DNA of 64,000 bases, from assembly GCA_045226255.1 (NCBI GenBank), contig JBGVCG010000033.1, positions 1 to 64,000 of the forward strand, written 5' to 3'. The notes beneath the pieces were generated by a model that was given only the letters and a program-made list of their open reading frames with translations, was not told the origin of the DNA and did no database searches. The position numbers were made by a program, and so were the translations under genes. The stretch's first letter is position 1; the number at the start of each line of letters is the position of its first letter. This DNA is from UBA1181 sp045226255. GTDB taxonomy: Bacteria; Bacteroidota; Bacteroidia; Bacteroidales; Paludibacteraceae. Below are positions 44,091 to 51,875 of this stretch, piece after piece.

Positions 44091-45311
44091 ATGGACATAC
44101 TGATCAACCGCTTTATGAAATACGTCACGATGGAAACCACATCCGACGAATCCTGTACCAACTGCCCGAGCACACAAGGGCAACTAACCTTGGCAAATTA
44201 CCTGGTCGACGAACTGAACAAACTCGGAGCCAAGGATGTCTCCCTGGACGAGAACGGATATGTCATGGCCACTATCCCCTCCAACATCAACAAGCCTGCA
44301 CCCGTCATCGGATTCATCGCCCATATGGACACGAGCCCGGAGGCATCAGGCAAGGATGTGAAGCCTAAAATCGTCCGCTTCAGCGGTGCGGATGTCATCA
44401 TCAACACGGAAAAGAATATCTCCCTCTCCATGGCCGATTTCCCCGAAATGGAGGCTTTCCTCGGCCAGGACGTCATCGTGAGCGACGGAACAACCTTGCT
44501 CGGCGCGGACGACAAGGCGGGCATCGCGGAGATCATGACCATGGTCGAGCTGATGCAGTCCGACCCTACCATCCAGCACGGAGAGATTAAAATAGCCTTC
44601 ACGCCTGACGAGGAGATCGGCAGGGGCGCGGACCGGTTCGACGTCCAGAAGTTCGGCGCGCAATGGGCCTACACGGTCGACGGCGGCGCCATCGGAGAGA
44701 TCCAATACGAGAACTTCAATGCGGCGGTGGCGGAGATCCATATCACGGGCAAGAACGTGCACCCGGGCGAGGCAAAGGATAAGATGATCAACGCCGCCAG
44801 AATAGCGGCCGCCATCCAGAGCTCCCTCCCCTTCTCGGAAGTGCCGGAAAGGACTTCGGGCTATGAGGGATTCTTCCACACGCTGGAGGTGCGCTGCACC
44901 CCGGAAAGCGGTTACCTGAAAATGCTGATACGCGACCACGACAAGGCTCGCTTCGAATACAAGAAGGATTTGCTGAGGAAGAACTGCGAACTCATCAACA
45001 TCCAGCACGGAGGCGGTGGCATCGACCTCCATATCAAGGACCAATACTACAACATGAAGGAGAAACTCCTTCCTTACATGAACATCGTGGACATCGCCAA
45101 GGAGGCTATGCTGAAGTGCAACGTCATCCCTAAACCGACTCCTATCAGGGGCGGCACCGACGGCGCGACGCTCTCCTTCAAAGGCCTTCCTTGCCCGAAC
45201 ATCTTCACGGGCGGCATGAACTTCCACAGCAGATACGAATACATTCCTATCCGCTCCATGGTCTCCGCAGTGAACGTACTGACGGAAATTTGCAAAATCA
45301 CAGCTAGATAA
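44091..45311 (+). CDS. pepT: Peptidase T (aminotripeptidase)
   Basis: 406 residues of the M20B metallopeptidase family. Zinc ligands and catalytic residues are visible: His78 and Asp80 in FIAHMDTSPEASG, Asp in LGADDKAGIAEIM (about 141), Glu pair in FTPDEEIGRGADRF (about 175), Asp in TVDGGAIGEIQYE (about 197) and the C-terminal His in GMNFHSRYEYIP (about 378). It removes N-terminal residues from tripeptides in the cytoplasm. Monocistronic with a near-consensus promoter. Confidence 0.96.
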   Translation: MDILINRFMKYVTMETTSDESCTNCPSTQGQLTLANYLVDELNKLGAKDVSLDENGYVMATIPSNINKPAPVIGFIAHMDTSPEASGKDVKPKIVRFSGADVIINTEKNISLSMADFPEMEAFLGQDVIVSDGTTLLGADDKAGIAEIMTMVELMQSDPTIQHGEIKIAFTPDEEIGRGADRFDVQKFGAQWAYTVDGGAIGEIQYENFNAAVAEIHITGKNVHPGEAKDKMINAARIAAAIQSSLPFSEVPERTSGYEGFFHTLEVRCTPESGYLKMLIRDHDKARFEYKKDLLRKNCELINIQHGGGGIDLHIKDQYYNMKEKLLPYMNIVDIAKEAMLKCNVIPKPTPIRGGTDGATLSFKGLPCPNIFTGGMNFHSRYEYIPIRSMVSAVNVLTEICKITAR

Positions 45312-45355
45312 TACTACTAATACTTTTATAAATTAACTTTAAAACATTTTAATCA

Positions 45356-45814
45356 ATGGAAAAAAATTCAGTCGAACAATTTCTGATGTTCACACCCGAT
45401 TTCTTTGAGCCAAACCGCACAGGAGAAATCATTGAGAAGCTGAAATCCTTGCCTGACGACCAATCTATTAGAGCGATGTCATTGATAGGTGAATTCAAGA
45501 AACCAACCACCACTCTTCTCTTTGCCGCTTTATTGGGCGGAGTCGGAGCAGACCGCTTCTACCTGGGCAAAATAGGCACTGGAGTCTTAAAACTCATTTT
45601 GGCAATCATCAGCATAGTCTTTTTTATATTTATTATCCCTGGTCTTATTTTTGGAGTATGGTGGATAGTGGACATAGCACTCTCCAAAAAGAATGCCCAA
45701 AAATATAATACACAAAAATTCTTTTCCGTATTCAATGACACCATAGGAAACGAAAAGGCTAATAGCATCCCAACTAGTGAGGATTTGAACCAAATTCCTA
45801 AAATCGAGGAATAA
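45356..45814 (+). CDS. TM2-domain membrane protein
   Basis: 152 residues. After a soluble N-terminal region (about 1-48) comes a TM2 domain: KKPTTTLLFAALLGGVGADRFYLGKIGTGVLKLILAI begins at about 48, with the diagnostic DRFYLG motif, and a second helix (FFIFIIPGLIFGVWWIVDIAL). The tail is polar. TM2 proteins are small membrane proteins of unknown function in bacteria. It stands alone, 44 bp after pepT, and is followed by a strong terminator. Confidence 0.85.
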   Translation: MEKNSVEQFLMFTPDFFEPNRTGEIIEKLKSLPDDQSIRAMSLIGEFKKPTTTLLFAALLGGVGADRFYLGKIGTGVLKLILAIISIVFFIFIIPGLIFGVWWIVDIALSKKNAQKYNTQKFFSVFNDTIGNEKANSIPTSEDLNQIPKIEE

Positions 45815-45838
45815 AAACAGTATTAATCCACAATATTC

Positions 45839-45885
45839 AGTCTATGGATTGGAGCGACACTCCATTCCATAGACTATTTCTTTTT
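45839..45885 (+). terminator. Terminator after the TM2 gene
   Basis: Stem AGTCTATGGA / TCCATAGACT (45839-45848 with 45866-45875), inner GGAG / CTCC pairs, followed by ATTTCTTTTT. Confidence 0.85.
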
Positions 45886-45981
45886 AAAGAAACTACCACA
45901 AAAAATCTCCCTCATAAAACAAAAGGTGAAGTGCGTTTTCGTTTTAACAACATGCATGATTGATTATTATTATAAATCACT

Positions 45982-45989
45982 TATCTTTG
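45982..45989 (+). promoter_or_regulatory. -7 box (TATCTTTG) for the lipoprotein/barrel gene
   Basis: Matches TAnnTTTG, 22 bases before the ATG at 46012; no clear -33. Confidence 0.55.
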
Positions 45990-46011
45990 TTGCGCAAAAC
46001 AACAATACACA

Positions 46012-47481
46012 ATGAAGAATATTATTCAACTATCAGGCATCTGCACCATCCTCATCCTGCTACTCACGGGCTGCAATGCAAAGGTTTCGACCCAAATCAC
46101 AAAGAGTTATCCAGCCACAAGCTTAGACCAGAACATCTCCGTGCTTCAACGAGAAGACACACCTCCTGAGAACTCCGAATACATCGGCATGGTGGAGGTG
46201 GGCGACAACGGGCTCACCGGCAATTCAAAATGCACCTATGAGGCAGTGGTGGAATTAGCGAAGGAAGAGGCGAGGAAAGCGGGCGGTAACGCCATAAGAA
46301 TCACCAAACACAAAACGCCCGACCTGATCAGCACTTGCCACCAAATAACGGCAGACATCTTACGCATAGAGAATGTCGATTCCCACCTGTACGGAATGGC
46401 ACCGAAGCAAAAAACAGACACGAACTTCGCCGTCCTCAATATTTTCAGGGACGACGCGAAACTTATCGCGGACTACGACCTATACATCGGGAAATCACTT
46501 CTCTGCCACGTGTCCAATAAATTCAAGAAGACTGTTCTGGTAAAAGCGGATGAGCCGACCATCCTATGGGCAGAGACCGAAAAGAAGGAAGAGCTAGAGG
46601 TAGACCTCAAGCCTGGGCACGTCTACCACTTACGATGCGATGTGGGACCAGGAATCGCAGTAGGTCGTCCACTCTTGTTCATCACGGAGAGTAACGCCCT
46701 CTCGGCGCAGTTCGAGGCACTCGAGCCGAAGAAGGCCGAAGCGCAGGATACGATCATCCTCGAAAAAGGAGGAACCGCAATACGCTACACAGCCGCATCC
46801 GCAGCAAGCACAGGCGATTCGCAGCAAGTCGGGAACATGGTAGCCGGAGAGAGGCTAGCCACCTACGAAGAGACGAAGAGAAAAAGATTCATCGTATCTC
46901 TTGACGGAGGATATAGCCGTCGTTTAGCGAAAATCAGCGAAGAGACACCAACAATGCTGATGGATCACATGAAAAGCATCAAGAATGGATTCAACCTGGG
47001 AGGTGACCTAACCTTCCTCTTCAATAAATTCATAGGTGCTGGAGCGAAATTCTCAATGTTCCATACATATGACGAAAAAACAATCCCCATGTCATATGGA
47101 CACCCCGACCATAACATAAAAGACAAGTACATCATTCCAATCATTGGTCCGATGTTCTCCCTGAGACAACCCATCAACGAAAAGAATCACCTCTTGTCCA
47201 ACTATTCGATAGGCTATATGGGCTATACAAACGAAGGTGAATTCGATGGGCAATGGTACCGTTTGAAGGGGAAAACCGTGTATGCATCGATCGACCTCGG
47301 ATATGACCATTGGTTCTCCTCCGGCATGGGCATAGGCTTTAAATTATCATTGGTGGGGGGCACATTGTCCGAATACACCCAGGAAGATAGAATAACAAAA
47401 CAGAAAATCAAACTTGACAAGGACCATTATGAAGGATTAGGGAGAATCGATTTTTCCGTCGGCCTCCGATTCGGGAAATAA
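46012..47481 (+). CDS. Lipoprotein with DUF2846-like domain and C-terminal beta-barrel
   Basis: 489 residues with a lipoprotein signal (MKNIIQLSGICTILILLLTGC, lipidated Cys21). Residues about 40-110 hold a domain with LAKEEARKAGGNAIRIT. Residues about 140-235 resemble DUF2846 (LNIFRDDAKLIADYDLYIGKS, WAETEKKEELEVDLKPGHVYHLRCDV). Residues about 285-489 look like an eight-strand barrel (FIVSLDGGYSRRLAKI, FNLGGDLTFLFNKFIGAGAKFS to RIDFSVGLRFGK). Lipid anchor plus barrel in one chain is unusual. A natural explanation is a surface or periplasm-facing envelope protein, but the function is unknown. Single-gene transcript. Confidence 0.6.
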   Translation: MKNIIQLSGICTILILLLTGCNAKVSTQITKSYPATSLDQNISVLQREDTPPENSEYIGMVEVGDNGLTGNSKCTYEAVVELAKEEARKAGGNAIRITKHKTPDLISTCHQITADILRIENVDSHLYGMAPKQKTDTNFAVLNIFRDDAKLIADYDLYIGKSLLCHVSNKFKKTVLVKADEPTILWAETEKKEELEVDLKPGHVYHLRCDVGPGIAVGRPLLFITESNALSAQFEALEPKKAEAQDTIILEKGGTAIRYTAASAASTGDSQQVGNMVAGERLATYEETKRKRFIVSLDGGYSRRLAKISEETPTMLMDHMKSIKNGFNLGGDLTFLFNKFIGAGAKFSMFHTYDEKTIPMSYGHPDHNIKDKYIIPIIGPMFSLRQPINEKNHLLSNYSIGYMGYTNEGEFDGQWYRLKGKTVYASIDLGYDHWFSSGMGIGFKLSLVGGTLSEYTQEDRITKQKIKLDKDHYEGLGRIDFSVGLRFGK

Positions 47482-47537
47482 TACGTGGAGAATTAAGAAT
47501 TTCCTGGAGAACAGTGACGCCCCCTCACCCGTTGATT

Positions 47538-47565
47538 GTGGAGACGATGTGTACATCATCTCCAC
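47538..47565. repeat. Dispersed 28-bp palindrome, copy 2
   Basis: GTGGAGACGATGTG / TACATCATCTCCAC. Its left flank CCCGTTGATT is shared, inverted, with copy 3 at 55596-55623. Confidence 0.7.
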
Positions 47566-47612
47566 GGCAGGTGACGTCCAAAAATGAATAATCATTTTAC
47601 ATAAATCTTTAT

Positions 47613-47620
47613 TATCTTTG
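47613..47620 (+). promoter_or_regulatory. -7 box (TATCTTTG) for the sodium-dependent transporter
   Basis: Matches TAnnTTTG, 17 bases before the ATG at 47638. No -33 TTTG. Confidence 0.5.
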
Positions 47621-47637
47621 CCCAAAATAGAGGTTTT

Positions 47638-49272
47638 ATGGAACAGAAAAAGGAGAATTGGGGATCACGGGTCGGACTCATCCTAGCGATGGCGGGAAGC
47701 GCCGTAGGCATCGGCAACTTCCTGCGATTTCCTATCCAAGCCATCCAAAACGGAGGTGGCGCCTTCATCATCCCCTATATCGTGTCGTTCGTCCTCCTAG
47801 GACTGCCCTTGGTCATGGTGGAATGGTCGACCGGCAAGTTCGGCGGCCTGCACGGGCACCACTCGCCCCCGATGATCATGCAACGGCTGGACCACCACAA
47901 GATATGGCGGTACACGGGCTCCTTGGGTCTCTTCTCCAGCCTCATCATCTCCTCCTACTACTGCTACATAGAGAGCTGGATCCTCTCCTATGCGATACAC
48001 TCCGTGATCGGTTCGTTCAACGGCATGACGGAGACGGAGATATCCGCCTTCTTCGACACCTACCTAAACCTCAAGGAGTCCACGTTCGGAATCCCTTACG
48101 ACACCCTACTCTGCTTCATCTTCTGCCTATGGCTGAACATCTTCATCATCAGCAAGGGAATCAACAAGGGAATCGAGCGGGTCGCCAAGATATGCATGCC
48201 GATGCTGTTGTTCTTCGGTCTGTTCCTCGTCGTCAAGGCATACTCCCTCAAGGCGGGCGACAATGGCGCCATCTGTGACGGAACGACCGCCATTGACTTC
48301 CTTTGGACACCCAACTTCGACGCATTGTCCAACCCTAAGATATGGTTAGCGGCGGCGGGACAGGTCTTCTTCACGCTCTCCCTCGGTATGGGAGCCATAC
48401 AGACCTACGCCTCCTACCTGAAGCGGGACGAGGACATCGCCCTCAGCTCCATGACCTCCGCCTTCACCAACGAATTCACGGAGATCATCCTCGGTAGCGC
48501 CATCATCATACCGATCGCGGTCGGCTACCTCGGTATCGACAAGGTGGTCGAGCTGGCGCAGACGGGAGGATTCGGACTGGGCTTCCGCACCATGCCTTAT
48601 CTTTTTGGGCAATGGGGGAATATCCTGTCGGCCATCGCGGGGCTAGCCTTCTTCGGACTGCTCTTCTTCGCCGCCATCACCTCCTCGCTCTCCACCACGC
48701 AACCCTTCGTGGCCTTCCTCTCCAACAGCTATAACTGGTCGCAGAAAAGCACCTCCTACACCCTTGGCGCGATCATCCTCATCATCGCCCTTCCGTGCAT
48801 CTTCTTCTTCGAGAAAGGGGTGTTCGACCAATACGATTTCTGGGGAGGCACCGTAGCCCTCTTCCTCTTCGCCACCATAGAAGCCATCGCGTTCTCTTGG
48901 GTGATGGGCATCGAAAAGGGGTGGAAGTTGATCAACTACCATGCGGACATGCAGATACCGAAGTTCTTCAAATATGTGCTGAAGTATGTCACGCCGACCA
49001 TGCTGATCACCATCTTCCTCGCCGCCCTCTTCAAGCCGAAGAACGACGATTGGTCACTGATCAGCCTGAAGGGATGGCCATTGGACGACTCCGCCATCAT
49101 AGCGGAGCTTACCCACCAAGGCATATCGGCCGACGACCCTAACATCGCCTACATCGACGGAGCCAGAATCGGCATGGCCATACTTCTGGTGCTCGTCTGC
49201 GTACTAATCTGGCATGCTTCCTACACCAGGGAACAACGCATCCTCAAAGAGAGAAGGGAGGGTAAATCATGA
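47638..49272 (+). CDS. Sodium-dependent transporter, NSS/SNF family
   Basis: 544 residues with about twelve membrane helices. The N-terminal signature (WGSRVGLILAMAGSAVGIGNFLRFP, about 9-33) holds the unwound TM1 sodium and substrate site of LeuT-like transporters; the TM6/TM8 regions (FFTLSLGMGAIQTYASYLKR, FFAAITSSLSTTQP) match too. It imports an amino acid or related small molecule with Na+ across the inner membrane; the substrate is not evident. The last codons overlap the ATG of a small MetS-like subunit gene (ATGA overlap), so the two form an operon. Confidence 0.92.
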   Translation: MEQKKENWGSRVGLILAMAGSAVGIGNFLRFPIQAIQNGGGAFIIPYIVSFVLLGLPLVMVEWSTGKFGGLHGHHSPPMIMQRLDHHKIWRYTGSLGLFSSLIISSYYCYIESWILSYAIHSVIGSFNGMTETEISAFFDTYLNLKESTFGIPYDTLLCFIFCLWLNIFIISKGINKGIERVAKICMPMLLFFGLFLVVKAYSLKAGDNGAICDGTTAIDFLWTPNFDALSNPKIWLAAAGQVFFTLSLGMGAIQTYASYLKRDEDIALSSMTSAFTNEFTEIILGSAIIIPIAVGYLGIDKVVELAQTGGFGLGFRTMPYLFGQWGNILSAIAGLAFFGLLFFAAITSSLSTTQPFVAFLSNSYNWSQKSTSYTLGAIILIIALPCIFFFEKGVFDQYDFWGGTVALFLFATIEAIAFSWVMGIEKGWKLINYHADMQIPKFFKYVLKYVTPTMLITIFLAALFKPKNDDWSLISLKGWPLDDSAIIAELTHQGISADDPNIAYIDGARIGMAILLVLVCVLIWHASYTREQRILKERREGKS

Positions 49273-49397
49273 AAACATCCGTTCTATTCATGCTCATCGT
49301 GCAGGGCACCGTAACCGTCATACTCGGCATCCTCTTCCATAAGGTGTTGACGATTGGGAAGAAGGAGAAGAAGGAAAAAGAGGAGCGAGAGAATTAA
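49269..49397 (+). CDS. MetS-like small subunit of NSS transporter
   Basis: A 42-residue frame (MKTSVLFMLIVQGTVTVILG, then ILFHKVLTIGKKEKKEKEEREN) overlapping the transporter stop by 4 bases (ATGA). One membrane helix followed by a Lys/Glu-rich tail is the pattern of MetS, the small partner needed by the MetP methionine transporter of Corynebacterium; similar genes accompany NSS transporters in other bacteria. The last Asn codon and stop (AAT TAA) lie in a dispersed AT-rich repeat, so the end of the gene may have been remade by that repeat. Confidence 0.8.
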   Translation: MKTSVLFMLIVQGTVTVILGILFHKVLTIGKKEKKEKEEREN

Positions 49398-49438
49398 GAA
49401 TTAAGAAACGTTAGTTCGACGTGGTCAATTAAGAGTTA
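49392..49438 (+). repeat. Dispersed AT-rich intergenic repeat, copy 4
   Basis: AATTAAGAATTAAGAAACG, TTAGTTCGACGTGGTCAATT, AAGAGTTA. It provides the stop of the preceding gene and borders a truncated reading frame on its other side. Confidence 0.65.
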
Positions 49439-49448
49439 TAGGGATAAT

Positions 49449-49790
49449 GTGACTCATCCCAATAATCCAGATGTTATAACTACCATAGCATTCTATGATA
49501 AAAGGACGCACAAGATTAAGTCTTCCATAGACCTAGCTTACAATAAATCAAGAGAATACATACCATATTCGACTGAAATTGTCAAGGGTAGGGAAAAAAT
49601 CTTTGGAACCCACTATCATAAGTGGCCTGCAGGAGAAAAAGGGAAATCTGGTCGTACGCGTCATGATACCGGAAACTCATACGCACCGACTGAAAAAGAA
49701 ATGCGTTATATAAAATTTGTCGCTCTTCCGTCGATTGCACTCCCTGCACAACATCTGGCAATTCTCGGCAATGTGTTGAAGGGAATTTAA
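49449..49790 (+). pseudogene. Gene remnant truncated at both ends
   Basis: An open frame of 113 codons with only a GTG start (VTHPNNPDVITTIAFYDKRT and so on). Its left edge is a dispersed repeat (49392-49438), with the frame open back to the stop at 49395. Its last residues (ALPSIALPAQHLAILGNVL) are translated from a 45-bp copy of the end of the HNH nuclease gene, read on the wrong strand. The middle (KIFGTHYHKWPAGEKGKSGRTRHDTGNS) looks like the tail of a secreted or toxin-type protein, but I cannot name it. Probably not a functional gene. Confidence 0.55.
49729..49773. repeat. 45-bp direct repeat, left copy
   Basis: Identical over 45 bp to 51892-51936. The right copy is the 3' end of the DUF262-HNH gene. 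The pair brackets the transporter-PhoU-winged-helix gene. Gene-end duplication of this kind is what integrative elements leave at their attachment sites, but no integrase is present. Confidence 0.85.
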
Positions 49791-49811
49791 CGATACGTTT
49801 ATTTATGCTAA

Positions 49812-49829
49812 TTGTAACCGATTTGTAAC
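49812..49829 (+). promoter_or_regulatory. Pho-box-like direct repeat
   Basis: TTGTAAC (49812-49818), 4-bp spacer CGAT, TTGTAAC (49823-49829): two exact 7-bp repeats with an 11-bp period, the spacing of PhoB sites (7-bp repeat plus 4-bp spacer). It lies 33 bp before the TAATTTTG box, which has no TTTG at -33. Confidence 0.55.
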
Positions 49830-49862
49830 ACCTACTTTTTCCCGATTATGGTCACTTCATCT

Positions 49863-49870
49863 TAATTTTG
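49863..49870 (+). promoter_or_regulatory. -7 box (TAATTTTG) for the transporter-PhoU-wHTH gene
   Basis: Matches TAnnTTTG, 24 bases before the ATG at 49895. The missing -33 element suggests activator dependence. Confidence 0.55.
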
Positions 49871-49894
49871 TATCATCATGCAATAAATGGAATC

Positions 49895-51874
49895 ATGACT
49901 ATAGGAATCGTTATAAAGCTTTTGGGATCTCTTGCTTTGCTTATCTATGGGATGAAGATAATGAGCGAAGCGTTGCAAAAGATGGCTGGACCAGGGTTGC
50001 GCCATATATTAGCAAGAATGACATCCAACCGTATTTCAGGTATGCTCACTGGTATGTTTGTGACGTGTGCCGTACAATCCTCTTCGGCAACCACTGTTAT
50101 GACTGTTTCGTTTGTCTCTGCGGGTCTTCTGACGCTGACACAGGCCATCAGCATCATTATGGGAGCTAATATTGGTACTACGCTTACCGCTTGGATCATG
50201 TCGTTAGGATACAATGTGGATCTGTCGAATGTTGTCTTCCCCGCTTTTATGTTGGGTATGCTGCTTATCTACAAAAAGAAACATCGTGAGGTTGGTGATT
50301 TTTTATTCGGAATAGCATTTCTATTCTGGTCGTTGGTGATGCTTAGCTCCACAGGGAAAAGTATGGACCTGGAACATAACGAAAGTGTTGTGAAGTTCTT
50401 TTCGTCATTTGATACAAATAGTCATTTCTCCATCCTCATTTTTTTATTTGCTGGTACCCTGATAACTTGTATTGTGCAATCATCGGCTGCTGTGATGGCC
50501 ATCACCATCTTGCTCTGCTCTACAGGAGTCCTACCCATCCATCTTGGTATAGCACTGGTAATGGGCGAGAATATTGGCACCACGGCGACAGCTAATCTTG
50601 CTGCTATGGGAGCGGGCATTTCTGCGAGAAGAGCAGCCTTAGCTCACTTACTGTTCAATGTGTTTGGCGTTTTGTGGGTTTTGTGTGTGTTCTACCCATT
50701 CGTCAATATGGTCTGCTGGCTGGTCAACTATGATCCTGAAGCATCTGGACAGGTAGCGCGACTTCCCGTTGTACTGGCCATGTTCCATACCTGCTTCAAC
50801 CTAATCAACACATCCATCCTATTGCCTTTCGTATCTCAGATAGAACGAATTGTCTGTCGTCTTTTGCCTGAGACAAGCGAGAAGGAGCGACAACCTATCA
50901 CGCTGCATTTCATCAACGGAGGACTCATGACAACTCCAGAAATATCTGTACTTCAAGCGCAAAAAGAGGTGATACACTTTGCCGAACGTATGCAACGTAT
51001 GTTTGGCATGGTGAGGAGTTTGCTCGATGAAAAGGACAAAAAAGAGATTGAACGTCAACACGAGCGAATCTGCAAATACGAAGAAATAGCCGATCGCATG
51101 GAAATAGAAATCGCCTCCTATTTGGAGAAGGTGAGCAATGAACGATTGTCTGACGATACAAAGGGGAAAATACGTTCCATGCTACGTATGATAGGAGAAT
51201 TGGAATCTATCGGTGACTCATGTCGGAAGATTTCACAAACCATTCATCAACGAAATGAACTTGACGAAGATTTCTCTCTACAACAGTACGAATATATGCA
51301 CGAAATGATGCACCTTGTAAACGAAGCCATTACACAGATGATGGTTGTCATGAACGGAAGACGAGAAAATGTAACCATTGAACCTTCGTTAGAGATTGAA
51401 AACGACATCAATGCGTTGCGAGATAAAATAAAAAATGAAAACATCACCAATGTGAATACAAAGAGAGACTCTTACATCGTCACAACACTCTGTATCGACA
51501 TTATCGCCAGTTGCGAGAAAATAGGTGATTTTATTATAAACATACTAGAAGCACGAATAGGAAGACGTCATATCTTCTTTCGTGGATTACACATGGATTG
51601 CGACAAGAAGGAGGTTTATATTGATGGGGAACCTATTAATCTCACTCTCACAGAGTTCAATTTGCTTTACGAACTTCTATCTTGCAGAGGTTCCATCTGC
51701 TCCCGTCAGCAACTTATGGAGAAAGTTTGGACGGGTGTGGTGGTTACCGGACGTACTGTCGATGTGAACATCACCCGACTTCGTAAAAAACTGGGGTCCT
51801 ATGCGCATTGCATCGCCAACAAACAAAGTCTTGGATATTATTTCGATGATAAATTCGGACAGGTAAAGAGATGA
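49895..51874 (+). CDS. Na+/phosphate cotransporter-PhoU-winged-helix fusion
   Basis: 659 residues from ATG 49895. Residues about 1-320 are a Na/Pi cotransporter (PNaS/NptA type): two inverted halves with the signatures CAVQSSSATT (about 60) and CIVQSSAAV (about 193). Residues about 350-545 form a PhoU-like helical domain (EVIHFAERMQRMFGMVRSLL, IGELESIGDSCRKISQT, IASCEKIGDF). Residues about 558-655 are a complete PhoB/OmpR-type winged helix: VYIDGEPINLTLTEFNLLYELL, SRQQLMEKVW, VDVNITRLRKKLG, LGYYF. Symporter and PhoU fusions are common; the DNA-binding tail is not something I know from this family. It would face the cytoplasm. Codons are A/T-ending, unlike neighbours. A Pho-box-like repeat precedes it. 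Confidence 0.85.
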   Translation: MTIGIVIKLLGSLALLIYGMKIMSEALQKMAGPGLRHILARMTSNRISGMLTGMFVTCAVQSSSATTVMTVSFVSAGLLTLTQAISIIMGANIGTTLTAWIMSLGYNVDLSNVVFPAFMLGMLLIYKKKHREVGDFLFGIAFLFWSLVMLSSTGKSMDLEHNESVVKFFSSFDTNSHFSILIFLFAGTLITCIVQSSAAVMAITILLCSTGVLPIHLGIALVMGENIGTTATANLAAMGAGISARRAALAHLLFNVFGVLWVLCVFYPFVNMVCWLVNYDPEASGQVARLPVVLAMFHTCFNLINTSILLPFVSQIERIVCRLLPETSEKERQPITLHFINGGLMTTPEISVLQAQKEVIHFAERMQRMFGMVRSLLDEKDKKEIERQHERICKYEEIADRMEIEIASYLEKVSNERLSDDTKGKIRSMLRMIGELESIGDSCRKISQTIHQRNELDEDFSLQQYEYMHEMMHLVNEAITQMMVVMNGRRENVTIEPSLEIENDINALRDKIKNENITNVNTKRDSYIVTTLCIDIIASCEKIGDFIINILEARIGRRHIFFRGLHMDCDKKEVYIDGEPINLTLTEFNLLYELLSCRGSICSRQQLMEKVWTGVVVTGRTVDVNITRLRKKLGSYAHCIANKQSLGYYFDDKFGQVKR

Positions 51875-51875
51875 T

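Noticed and set aside
49868..49894. Upstream TTG start for the transporter fusion
   Set aside because: The TTG overlaps the -7 promoter box and the added residues (YHHAINGI) are not membrane-protein-like; ATG 49895 opens directly on the first helix.
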